Assembly: GCA_937926265.1 (NCBI GenBank)
Contig: CALAZS010000173.1
Coordinates: 1 to 21,294 of the forward strand
Direction of reading: 5' to 3'
Origin: an uncultured Gammaproteobacteria bacterium
GTDB lineage: Bacteria; Pseudomonadota; Gammaproteobacteria; Chromatiales; Chromatiaceae
Length of the DNA stretch: 21,294 bases
Within the stretch, counting starts at the first letter, position 1; each line of letters starts with the position of its first letter. Below are positions 6,661 through 14,311 of the stretch, piece by piece. The notes beneath the pieces are model-generated. The model did no database searches. It was not told the DNA's origin and saw nothing but the letters and a program-made list of their open reading frames with translations. Position numbers and translations under genes: made by a program.

Positions 6661-7974
6661 CTAGCTGTTCAGGTGCTCAACACGAATCATAACCACCTGG
6701 CCATCAATCGTATCCATTTTTTCAATTTCGGTTATAGCCCTGCGGATGTTTTTCTCGAGCACTTCCTGTGTCAGCATAACAACGGAAGCCATGGTCTCAC
6801 CCTCAGCCGGCTCTTTCTGCTGTATAGCTTCAATGCTTATATTTTGATCGGCAAGTATTCCGGCTATTTTTGCAACCACGCCAGGCTTATCCTTGACGGC
6901 CATTCTCAGGTAGTAAGCTGTTGTAATATCGTCAATAGAAACCACCGGCGTGTCTGATAATGCATCCGGCTGGTAAGCCAGATGGGGAACACTCTGTGTG
7001 AAATCACTGTCAATATTTCGTGCGATATCTATGATGTCAGCTATAACAGCCGAAGCAGTCGGCTCCGAGCCGGCGCCCGCACCGTAATACAAGGTTGGAC
7101 CTACGGCATCACCCTTAACAAGAACAGCATTCATGACACCGTCAACATTGGCAATAAGACGCCGGTAAGGTATCAGAGTCGGATGTACCCTGAGCTCAAC
7201 ACCTTTTTCAGTTTTTCTGGTGATACCCAGGTGTTTGATACGGTAACCCAGTTCGTCAGCATAGACGACATCCTGAGGTTCTATTTTACTGATACCTTCA
7301 GTATAGGTTTTATCAAACTGTAAAGGGATACCAAATGCCAGGGATCCAAGAATGGTCAGCTTATGAGCTGCATCGATACCTTCAACATCGAATGTAGGGT
7401 CAGCTTCTGCATAGCCAAGTTCCTGGGCTTCTTTTAAGACATCGGCAAACTCCCTGCCCTTGTCTTTCATTTCTGTCAGAATAAAGTTGCCTGTACCGTT
7501 GATGATGCCGGCAATCCATTCGATCCTGTTGGCTGCCAAACCTTCCCTTACAGCCTTGATGATTGGGATACCACCGGCTACAGCAGCTTCATAAGCAACA
7601 ATTACTCCCTGCTTTTCGGCCGCCGTAAAAATTTCATTTCCATGCAGGGCAATTAATGCCTTGTTGGCCGTAACTACATGTTTACCATTAGCAATGGCTT
7701 CGAGAACCAGTTCTTTTGCAGGTGAATAACCGCCGATAAGTTCCACAACAATATCAATGTCAGGATTTTTTACGACTTCAAAAGCATCATCGAGGACTTT
7801 TACATTATCAAGACCGGAAAGCGTTTCAGGATCATAGGATTTTGCTGCTGCATGTGTAACTTGAATGGTTTTACCAGCTCTGCGGGCAATTTCTTCGACG
7901 TTACGCGTCAACACATTCAGTGTTCCGCCTCCAACTGTACCCAAACCTAGCAGTCCAACATTAACTGGTTTCAA
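6661..7974 (-). CDS. hom: Homoserine dehydrogenase with C-terminal ACT domain
   Basis: This enzyme reduces aspartate semialdehyde to homoserine with NAD(P)H, the branch point towards threonine and methionine. The 437 residues begin with the nucleotide-binding motif GLLGLGTVGGG (7-17). They continue with NKALIA (Lys105), the substrate-binding segment EADPTFDVEGIDAAHK (190-205) and a C-terminal ACT regulatory domain from about 352 (LRMAVKDKPGVVAKIAGIL), which usually gives threonine feedback inhibition. The length is typical of the monofunctional form. The start is TTG, supported by an AGGAGA ribosome site at 7981-7986, 6 bases upstream. alaC lies 87 bases upstream on the same strand. thrC, the usual partner, is absent; the following gene is a COG4255 protein. 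Confidence 0.97.
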   Translation of the reverse strand: MKPVNVGLLGLGTVGGGTLNVLTRNVEEIARRAGKTIQVTHAAAKSYDPETLSGLDNVKVLDDAFEVVKNPDIDIVVELIGGYSPAKELVLEAIANGKHVVTANKALIALHGNEIFTAAEKQGVIVAYEAAVAGGIPIIKAVREGLAANRIEWIAGIINGTGNFILTEMKDKGREFADVLKEAQELGYAEADPTFDVEGIDAAHKLTILGSLAFGIPLQFDKTYTEGISKIEPQDVVYADELGYRIKHLGITRKTEKGVELRVHPTLIPYRRLIANVDGVMNAVLVKGDAVGPTLYYGAGAGSEPTASAVIADIIDIARNIDSDFTQSVPHLAYQPDALSDTPVVSIDDITTAYYLRMAVKDKPGVVAKIAGILADQNISIEAIQQKEPAEGETMASVVMLTQEVLEKNIRRAITEIEKMDTIDGQVVMIRVEHLNS

Positions 7975-8061
7975 CTGAATTCTCCTGATTTAAAATTATT
8001 AGCACTGATAAAACAGCACCTATCATGTGGATTAGAGTGGCAGTACATAACCACTTTGGAA

Positions 8062-9261
8062 TTACAACAGACCATCTTTTTTGAACATATCCCTGATACC
8101 ACGGACAGCCTGACGGGTTCGGTGTTCATTTTCTATCAGGCCAAACCTGACAAAAGCATCACCATATTCACCGAAACCAATGCCCGGTGAAACAGCAACC
8201 TTGGCTTCAGCCAGAAGTTTTTTTGAAAATTCCAACGAACCCATTTCTTTGTAATGTTCAGGAATCGGCGCCCATAAGAACATGGTTGCCCTGGGTTTTT
8301 CAACTTGCCAGCCTATGCTGTTTAATCCATCACAGAGCACATCCCTGCGACTCTGATACATATCAGAGATTTCCTTAACGCAATCCTGAGGTCCTTCCAG
8401 TGCAGTAATCGCAGCAATCTGTATCGGTGTAAAGGTACCGTAGTCCAGGTAGGATTTAATCCTGGAAAGAGCCGCGATCAATGTTTTGTTGCCACACATG
8501 AAACCAACCCGCCAACCTGGCATATTGTAACTTTTGGATAATGAGTAGGATTCCACGGCGATATCTTCAGCCCCAGGCACCTGAAGGATTGACGGTGCGA
8601 CATAACCGTCAAAGACAATATCTGCATAAGCCAGGTCATGAATTACCCAGATATTATATTCCTTGGCGATAGCGATAATCTTTTCAAAGAAATCCAGTTC
8701 AACACACTGGGTTGTCGGGTTCCCCGGGAAGTTTAACACCAGCATTTTTGGGCGTGGCCAAGAATCCTTGATGGCTTCGAGGAGCTTATCAAAGAAATCG
8801 GATTCGGACGTCATTGGCACATGACGGACATCCGCACCGGCGATAATGAAACCGTATGGATGAATCGGATATGCCGGGTTGGGTACCAAAACTGAATCAC
8901 CTGGACCAACTGTTGCAAGTGCAAGATGGGCCAGGCCTTCTTTGGAACCTATGGTCGAAATTACCTGTGTTTCAGGGTCAAGATCAACATCATAACGCTC
9001 CTTGTACCAGTTGCTCATGGCACGACGTAAACGCGGTATCCCTTTTGACATGGAATAACGGTGCGTATCTTTACGCTGAGCAGCTTCAACCAGTTTATCA
9101 ACGATATGATCAGGTGTTGGCTGATCAGGGTTACCCATACCAAAGTCGATAATATCTTCACCACGACTCCTGGCTGCGGCCTTTAACTCGTTAACAATGG
9201 CAAAAACATATGGGGGCAACCGCTTGATGCGGCGAAATTCATCCATTTCGGGTGTTGACAC
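8062..9261 (-). CDS. alaC: Alanine aminotransferase AlaC (class I/II PLP aminotransferase)
   Basis: This 399-residue fold-type I aminotransferase closely fits the AlaC/YfdZ group, which transfers amino groups between glutamate and pyruvate to make alanine. Visible landmarks are LNFPGNPTTQ (176-185), Asp209 and Tyr212 in HDLAYAD for PLP, the Schiff-base Lys243 in SLSKSYNMPGWRVGF, and the C-terminal Arg in FVRFGL that binds the substrate carboxylate. The start is GTG at 9261, chosen because AGAGG lies 5 bases upstream; the ATG five codons later has no ribosome site. alaC next to hom is common in gamma- and betaproteobacteria, where it is sometimes mislabelled as a diaminopimelate or aspartate aminotransferase. 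It probably heads the unit ending at the terminator at 5496. Confidence 0.93.
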   Translation of the reverse strand: MSTPEMDEFRRIKRLPPYVFAIVNELKAAARSRGEDIIDFGMGNPDQPTPDHIVDKLVEAAQRKDTHRYSMSKGIPRLRRAMSNWYKERYDVDLDPETQVISTIGSKEGLAHLALATVGPGDSVLVPNPAYPIHPYGFIIAGADVRHVPMTSESDFFDKLLEAIKDSWPRPKMLVLNFPGNPTTQCVELDFFEKIIAIAKEYNIWVIHDLAYADIVFDGYVAPSILQVPGAEDIAVESYSLSKSYNMPGWRVGFMCGNKTLIAALSRIKSYLDYGTFTPIQIAAITALEGPQDCVKEISDMYQSRRDVLCDGLNSIGWQVEKPRATMFLWAPIPEHYKEMGSLEFSKKLLAEAKVAVSPGIGFGEYGDAFVRFGLIENEHRTRQAVRGIRDMFKKDGLL

Positions 9262-9371
9262 GTCGGCCTCTGGCTTCCAGGTGAAATAATTTGGTTAGAA
9301 ACCCGATAACGTACCTGAGCAACAGGAAAAATTCAATTACTAGTCTCAGCAAAGATAGGTACAATGAAACG

Positions 9372-9743
9372 ATGAAATTATCCCTGAGCGACGACAGCCA
9401 CAGTTTTCACATTACATCCTACGATGTAGGCGGCTTCATGGTTAATAAGCATCAATATTCCGGCAACCAGATATTTTCAGCTGACAAACCTCCACAATCA
9501 TGGAGTGTCACAGATATTGATTCACTGACCTCAGAACACTTGAAAATCGATGGCATTTTGAAGCAAGACCTGGTGATTATCGGTACCGGGAGCAAACTCG
9601 TTTTTCCAGACGATAACTGCCTGACTTATCTGTATGACATGCAGGTTGGATTTGAAATCATGGATACTCCGGCAGCCTGCAGGACCTTCAATATTCTGCT
9701 GTCTGAAGGCAGAAATGCTTTAGCGGCATTAATAGCTATTTGA
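9372..9743 (+). CDS. Mth938-domain protein (DUF498 family, NDUFAF3-like)
   Basis: This is a 123-residue single-domain protein of the Mth938/DUF498 family, related to the human complex I assembly factor NDUFAF3. The family centre is seen in DLVIIGTGSKLVFPDD, and the end in GFEIMDTPAACRTFNILLSEGRNALAALI. The bacterial role is unknown; the family has no recognisable catalytic residues. The ATG at 9372 is the first that starts at the family N-terminus; upstream in-frame codons belong to the intergenic region. No usable ribosome site is visible, but TACAAT at 9360-9365 could make this a leaderless transcript. It is divergent from alaC and overlaps the 3' end of rpoS by 8 bases tail to tail. Confidence 0.88.
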   Translation: MKLSLSDDSHSFHITSYDVGGFMVNKHQYSGNQIFSADKPPQSWSVTDIDSLTSEHLKIDGILKQDLVIIGTGSKLVFPDDNCLTYLYDMQVGFEIMDTPAACRTFNILLSEGRNALAALIAI

Positions 9744-10728
9744 AGATCGTATCGATTGAATAACCGTCCTGCTCCAGGATGTTACGCAGGCGTCTTAACG
9801 CATCAATCTGTATCTGCCTGACGCGTTCCCTGGTAACGCCAAGTTCATTGGCAACCTGCTCAAGTGTTGAATTTTCATAGCCATGTAAACCAAAGCGTCT
9901 TTCAACGACTTCGCGCTGCTTGTCGTTTAGCTTGTTCAGCCATTTGTCGATGTGTGCATTAACACCATCATTTTGCAAAGTCTCTGTTGGATCTTTAACC
10001 TGTTCATCCGGCAGGCTGTCCAGCAATGGTTTCTCGGCATCTTTACCATAAGGTACATCGACCGAGGTTACCCGTTCGTTAAGACCAAACATACGTTTAA
10101 CCTCACTCACAGGCTTATCAAGAAGCTCTGCAATATCTTCAGCCGATGGTTCGTGATCCATGGACTGACTTAACTGTCTGGCAGCCCTGAGGTAAACGTT
10201 GATTTCCTTGACGACATGGATGGGCAGACGAATAGTTCTCGTCTGATTCATAATCGCTCTTTCGATGGTTTGGCGAATCCACCAGGTTGCATAGGTTGAA
10301 AAACGAAACCCCCTTTCAGGGTCGAATTTCTCAACAGCGCGAATCAGGCCAAGATTGCCTTCTTCGATAAGATCAAGTAATGCCAGGCCACGGTTCATGT
10401 AACGACGGGCAATTTTCACAACCAGGCGAAGGTTGCTCTCAATCATTCGTTTACGGCCAGCTTCATCTCCCTGTTGTGCTAAACGGGCATACTTGACTTC
10501 TTCTTCAGCCGTCAAGAGTGGAGAAGCACCTATTTCACTTAGATAGATACGGGTCGGATCCAGAATGCCGTCTGAACCTGACTGCAATTCTTCTGTATTT
10601 CTTTCACTAGTGACGTTATTCTCTGCTGGCTCATTTTCGAGAACGTCTTCATCACTTACCTCTATTACCGCATCATCCTGTTCGTCGATCAGTAACAGAT
10701 CATCTTCATCATCTTTGTCTTGAGCCAT
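9736..10728 (-). CDS. rpoS: RNA polymerase sigma factor RpoS (sigma-38)
   Basis: This 330-residue sigma-70-family protein is the general stress and stationary-phase sigma factor. After an acidic variable N-terminus (1-55) come region 1.2 (DPTRIYLSEIGASPLLTAEEE), region 2 with RFSTYATWWIRQ (142-153), the RpoS-specific IRLPIHVVKE (166-175; Lys174 corresponds to the RpoS-specific lysine, where RpoD has Glu), region 3, and the region 4.2 helix-turn-helix TLEQVANELGVTRERVRQIQ (288-307). It lacks the long region 1.1 of RpoD. AGGG precedes the ATG. nlpD lies 27 bases upstream; in this family rpoS is usually transcribed both from the operon and from a promoter inside nlpD. The stop overlaps the convergent Mth938 gene, so there is no room for a conventional terminator between them. 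Confidence 0.98.
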   Translation of the reverse strand: MAQDKDDEDDLLLIDEQDDAVIEVSDEDVLENEPAENNVTSERNTEELQSGSDGILDPTRIYLSEIGASPLLTAEEEVKYARLAQQGDEAGRKRMIESNLRLVVKIARRYMNRGLALLDLIEEGNLGLIRAVEKFDPERGFRFSTYATWWIRQTIERAIMNQTRTIRLPIHVVKEINVYLRAARQLSQSMDHEPSAEDIAELLDKPVSEVKRMFGLNERVTSVDVPYGKDAEKPLLDSLPDEQVKDPTETLQNDGVNAHIDKWLNKLNDKQREVVERRFGLHGYENSTLEQVANELGVTRERVRQIQIDALRRLRNILEQDGYSIDTIFK

Positions 10729-10755
10729 AAGCCCTGCTTCTCCAACATACTTCCT

Positions 10756-11580
10756 CTATGGCAAAACCCTTAGCGGGTTGACTGGGTTACCATTTTTGCG
10801 GATTTCAAAATGCAGGGATGGGATAGTCTGGTTAAATGTCCCCATGGTTGCAATTTGTTTTCCTTTGGTAATCCAGTCACCTTCGGATACCAGGAGTTTC
10901 CTGTTATATCCGTAGGCACTTAAATAATTATCGTTATGTTTTATAATAATAAGCTGACCGTATCCAATCAGTCCACTACCGCTGTAAACCACTTTTCCTG
11001 ACTCAGCAGCAACGATTGGTTGGCCCGCATTACCCGATACTACAATACCTTTGCGGCTATCGTCACCTGCTTTAAAACTTTTTATAATTTTTCCTTTTGT
11101 AGGCCAGCGCCATTTTAAATTTGTTTTGAATTTAACTTGTGATGAAGCCGTGGACGATACCTGAGATTTTACCGATGTTTTTACCGGCTTTTTAGTCGAT
11201 GTTTTTGGCTTATTAATGGATTTGTTTGCTGCTGCATTGGCTGTTGTGGTAGTGGTCGTTTTGGCAGCGGTATTTCCGGTCTTTTTCGGAGGTATCAGTC
11301 TAAGCAGTTCGCCTCTATAGATTGTGTATGGAGAGCGCAGGTTATTCCATCTTGCCAACGTTTTGTAATCCTTGCCGGAACGCCAGGATATTGAATAAAG
11401 TGTATCACCGGCTTCAACCCTGTAAAAACTGCCTTTAATGGTGCCTTTTGAAGTAACTGTCGCTTTTTTCGATGGGCCTGAAGAATAAGAAGAAACAGGT
11501 GCTTTCCACGAACTGGAACAGCCACCAACGATAACAGTGATCAGGATTGACGTTAAAACAGGTATTTTGCTGAAAACCAT
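10756..11580 (-). CDS. nlpD: Lipoprotein NlpD (LysM + degenerate LytM), amidase activator
   Basis: NlpD is an outer-membrane lipoprotein that activates the septal peptidoglycan amidase AmiC. The 274 residues show a signal peptide with lipobox VIVGGC (Cys21), a LysM domain (53-96, YRVEAGDTLYSI), a Lys/Thr/Ser/Ala-rich linker (about 97-152) and a C-terminal LytM/M23 domain. The M23 zinc ligands are missing: the first-motif His and Asp are absent (RKGIVV, 177-182), the HxH is reduced to LHFEIR, and Tyr225 stands where the family has AHN. The domain is therefore a non-hydrolytic activator. The ATG at 11580 is preferred because it starts a clean signal peptide; an in-frame TTG at 11616 would add 12 residues, with its purine-rich stretch too close to act as a ribosome site. 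Confidence 0.93.
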   Translation of the reverse strand: MVFSKIPVLTSILITVIVGGCSSSWKAPVSSYSSGPSKKATVTSKGTIKGSFYRVEAGDTLYSISWRSGKDYKTLARWNNLRSPYTIYRGELLRLIPPKKTGNTAAKTTTTTTANAAANKSINKPKTSTKKPVKTSVKSQVSSTASSQVKFKTNLKWRWPTKGKIIKSFKAGDDSRKGIVVSGNAGQPIVAAESGKVVYSGSGLIGYGQLIIIKHNDNYLSAYGYNRKLLVSEGDWITKGKQIATMGTFNQTIPSLHFEIRKNGNPVNPLRVLP

Positions 11581-11621
11581 GATTACAGGGAGATTAGATA
11601 ATGGATTACAGGCCAATCCTC

Positions 11622-12200
11622 TCAGGCTTTAAGATAATAAACAGCTATGACAACAGCCAATACTGTCAGCCAGCCAAGCATGTCTACGTACCGGTGTAAT
11701 TTTTTTTCCATTTTTTCACCACCCCATGACATTAACCCCGCAACCAGGTAAAACCTTGCACCACGCCCGATCAATGAAGCTATAACAAAAGGCAGAAGCG
11801 CCATGGAAATCACACCGGCAGTTATTGTGAAAACTTTATAGGGAATAGGTGAAAAGCCAGCAATGAAAATTGCCCAGAAACCCCATTCATCAAACCAGGA
11901 TTTAGCCTGAAGATATTTGTCATGATAATGAAACTCATGCAGGAGAGGTTCAATCATCTCAAATGCAAACAATCCAATCAGGTATCCCAGCAAGCCCCCT
12001 AATACAGAAGTAATTGTTGTGATAAATGCAAATCGCCAGGCCCTGTCAGGTTGCCCCATACTCATTGGTGCCAACATGACATCAGGTGGAATTGGAAAAA
12101 ATGATGATTCGGCGAAACTCAGGGCACCCAGGTAACGTTCGGCGTGCTTATGTCTGGACCACTGCATGACATGTTTGTACAAGCCGGAAAAAATTTTCAT
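11622..12200 (-). CDS. yqaA: YqaA-type VTT/DedA-family inner-membrane protein
   Basis: This 192-residue membrane protein of the VTT (SNARE-associated, DedA-like) superfamily has about four to five hydrophobic segments. The paired re-entrant family motifs are visible as FAESSFFPIPPDVML (29-43) and FIAGFSPIPYKVFTITAG, with a conserved GRGARF near the end. Relatives are linked to undecaprenyl-phosphate or phospholipid translocation and proton-gradient-dependent envelope maintenance, but the substrate of YqaA is not known. The ATG follows the pcm TGA directly, and GGAGG inside the pcm 3' end is its ribosome site, so the two are translationally coupled. The place between pcm and nlpD is the usual one in gammaproteobacteria. 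Confidence 0.9.
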   Translation of the reverse strand: MKIFSGLYKHVMQWSRHKHAERYLGALSFAESSFFPIPPDVMLAPMSMGQPDRAWRFAFITTITSVLGGLLGYLIGLFAFEMIEPLLHEFHYHDKYLQAKSWFDEWGFWAIFIAGFSPIPYKVFTITAGVISMALLPFVIASLIGRGARFYLVAGLMSWGGEKMEKKLHRYVDMLGWLTVLAVVIAVYYLKA

Positions 12201-12860
12201 TCAGGAAACTCCTCCAAGTAAAGGCACAAAACTAACCCGCTCAATGAATTCCTTTTCGTAGCCATCTTCAGTTTTAATAATTTTTATAAGAACCTGTTCA
12301 TCCTTCGTGCCAACCGGCATGACCATGATGCTGTTAGGTTTTAACTGATTTACAAGGCTTAACGGAATACCTTCGGGTGCGGCCGTGACAATTATCCCGT
12401 CATAGGGTGCGTACTCAGGCATTCCCATACCACCATCGGTGTATTTAAGCTTGATGTTTCTGATCTGTAATTCTCGTAAAAGTTGCTGTGCCTGCTGATG
12501 CAGGCCCTGAATGCGCTCTACTGAAAACACCCGGGTTACAAGACGCGAAAGAATGGCGGTTTGATATCCCGAGCCAGTTCCTACTTCAAGCACATATTTA
12601 ACCGGCTGCTCATGGCCTATCAATATCTCTGTCATCCGCGCAACAATGTAAGGCTGGGAAATCGTCTGACCGAACCCAATAGGCAAGGCGGTATCTTCAT
12701 ATGCCCTGCTCGCCAGTGCTTCGTCAACAAACAAATGACGGGGTATCTCACGAATGGCATTGAGCACATCCAGGTTGGTAATACCCTCAGACTTAAGTCT
12801 TTCAATCAGACGTTCCTTGGTTCGCCTGGATGTCATGCCTATACCCTGATGGTTTAACAT
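12201..12860 (-). CDS. pcm: Protein-L-isoaspartate O-methyltransferase
   Basis: Pcm methylates isoaspartyl residues in aged proteins using S-adenosylmethionine, starting their repair. The 219 residues hold the substrate-site segment GFGQTISQPYIVARM (62-76), the SAM-binding loop LEVGTGSGYQTAIL (91-104), VFSVERI, and GIIVTAAPEGIPLSLVNQLK, all diagnostic of PCMT. The ATG abuts the surE TGA, and AGGA in the surE end serves as ribosome site; a second in-frame ATG eight codons on is possible but less supported. It belongs to the stationary-phase block surE-pcm-yqaA-nlpD-rpoS. Confidence 0.97.
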   Translation of the reverse strand: MLNHQGIGMTSRRTKERLIERLKSEGITNLDVLNAIREIPRHLFVDEALASRAYEDTALPIGFGQTISQPYIVARMTEILIGHEQPVKYVLEVGTGSGYQTAILSRLVTRVFSVERIQGLHQQAQQLLRELQIRNIKLKYTDGGMGMPEYAPYDGIIVTAAPEGIPLSLVNQLKPNSIMVMPVGTKDEQVLIKIIKTEDGYEKEFIERVSFVPLLGGVS

Positions 12861-13610
12861 TCAGACATTTCCTTCCAGCCACCTGGTAACAGCAGGCAAA
12901 GCATCACGATCTGTGAGGTCAACTTTTATGGGGGTAATCGCAACCGCTTTCTGCCTGATAGCATAAAAGTCTGTACCTGGACCGGCATCCTGTTCAGCTC
13001 CGGCAGGCCCTACCCAGTAAATTGTTTTTCCTCTTGGGTCAGTAGACTCAACCACCGGTTCAGCCTTGTGACGATGCCCCAGTCTAACCACCTGGAAACC
13101 GCTTAATTCCTCGTATGGAACATCAGGCACATTGACGTTCAGAATTCCTGAGCCATTGAATGGCAGTTCTGAAAGACGGTTAACCAGGTCAACGGCGACC
13201 CTGGCCCCGGTTTCGAAATACTTGGGATTATGTGATTCCATTGACACAGCAAGCGCCGGCAACCCAAGAAACCTGCCTTCGGTAGCAGCAGCCACGGTGC
13301 CGGAATAAAGCACATCATCACCAAGGTTAGCACCGGCATTGATACCTGACACTACCATGTCAGGTTCCTGTTTTAACAAGCCGGTAATGGCCAGGTGGAC
13401 ACAGTCTGTGGGCGTTCCGTCGACACTGATAAAACCATTCTGGTGTTGCCTTGGACGTAGCGGGTTCTCCAGGGTAAGGCTGTTACTGGCACCACTGCGA
13501 TTCGTTTCCGGGGCAACTACTGATACATCAGCAATTTTTTTCAGGGCATCCACTAGGGCTATAATCCCAGGTGCCTGGTATCCATCATCATTGCTGACTA
13601 AAATATGCAT
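12861..13610 (-). CDS. surE: 5'/3'-nucleotidase SurE
   Basis: SurE is a metal-dependent survival phosphatase acting on 5' and 3' nucleoside monophosphates and short polyphosphate. The 249 residues start with the metal site MHILVSNDDGYQAPG (Asp8, Asp9), followed by Ser39 in TNRSGASNS, SVDGTPTDCVHLA and SGINAGANLGDDVLYSGTVAAA, all family hallmarks. The length is typical. The ATG has no strong ribosome site. It is the first gene of the surE-to-rpoS unit; truD and ispF, which often precede it, are replaced here by a divergent Smr gene 164 bases away. Confidence 0.98.
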   Translation of the reverse strand: MHILVSNDDGYQAPGIIALVDALKKIADVSVVAPETNRSGASNSLTLENPLRPRQHQNGFISVDGTPTDCVHLAITGLLKQEPDMVVSGINAGANLGDDVLYSGTVAAATEGRFLGLPALAVSMESHNPKYFETGARVAVDLVNRLSELPFNGSGILNVNVPDVPYEELSGFQVVRLGHRHKAEPVVESTDPRGKTIYWVGPAGAEQDAGPGTDFYAIRQKAVAITPIKVDLTDRDALPAVTRWLEGNV

Positions 13611-13694
13611 TTAAGAGTAAACTGGAAACTGTAAGGATAAGTTTTTAATAGTTAGAATATACGGCAAAAACCCTCTCATAAACAGACTCAATTA

Positions 13695-13766
13695 CCAGAT
13701 CCCTTATCAGATCTATGGCCAGATCCCTTACCAGAACTATGACAGGAACAATCAGCAGAACCTTTT
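13695..13766. repeat. Degenerate 12-base tandem repeat upstream of the Smr gene
   Basis: Six consecutive 12-base units share the pattern NCAGANC-N5. Units 1 and 3 (13695-13706 and 13719-13730) are identical, CCAGATCCCTTA; units 2 and 4 are TCAGATCTATGG and CCAGAACTATGA. Seen as a 24-base unit, the first two copies agree at 21 of 24 positions. The block ends 8 bases before the Smr start codon. A TAA at 13766-13768, in frame with that gene, shows it is not an N-terminal extension. Confidence 0.6.
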
Positions 13767-13774
13767 AAGCAATC

Positions 13775-14311
13775 ATGTCCGATCAAGAAAAAAATAATGA
13801 TTTAGATGAATTTCAAAAGGCGATGCAGGATGTAGCACCAATTCAGCAGGATAAAGTGCTGCATAAAACCCGGAAACCCAAACCTGAAAAACTGAATCTT
13901 ACCGCTGACGATGAAGACAATGATGAATTTGCGGATCTCAGCATTGAAACAGGCGACGAATTACTGTTCCAGCGCCCCGGCATCCAGAACCGGGTATTTT
14001 CAGACCTGAGAAGAGGCTATATTGAGCCTGAAGCCATGCTTGATTTACATGGCATGCGCGTCGTCGAGGCCAATACATCAATGAAGCGCTTTCTAAATCA
14101 GTCACTGAAAAAAAGGCTTCGGTGTGTGCTTGTTATTCATGGCAAAGGTCAAGGTTCGGAAAACCGGCAGCCTATCCTCAAGCAGAAAACCAACCAGTGG
14201 CTCAGGCAATCTGAAAGTGTCCTGGCATTTTGTTCTGCGCCTTCCTGGAATGGTGGAACCGGTGCAACTTATGTCCTGCTATCCAGAAAACGAAGAGACG
14301 AAAATTATTAA
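13775..14311 (+). CDS. Smr-domain protein (MutS2 C-terminal / SmrA-like)
   Basis: This 178-residue protein has a charged, probably disordered N-terminal half (1-60, many Asp, Glu and Lys) and a C-terminal Smr domain. The domain is defined by DLHGMRVVEA (90-99), VLVIHGKGQGS (118-128) and WNGGTGATYVLL (158-169). Smr domains bind or nick nucleic acids; the stand-alone forms act as endonucleases or in ribosome rescue in some species, but the role of this one is not settled. There is no good ribosome site before the ATG. It is divergent from surE and overlaps the convergent acyltransferase gene by 4 bases. Confidence 0.92.
   Translation: MSDQEKNNDLDEFQKAMQDVAPIQQDKVLHKTRKPKPEKLNLTADDEDNDEFADLSIETGDELLFQRPGIQNRVFSDLRRGYIEPEAMLDLHGMRVVEANTSMKRFLNQSLKKRLRCVLVIHGKGQGSENRQPILKQKTNQWLRQSESVLAFCSAPSWNGGTGATYVLLSRKRRDENY

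Noticed and set aside
13339..13614. A plus-strand frame of 91 codons opposite surE
   Set aside because: It is antisense to the conserved SurE metal-site region and has no features of its own.
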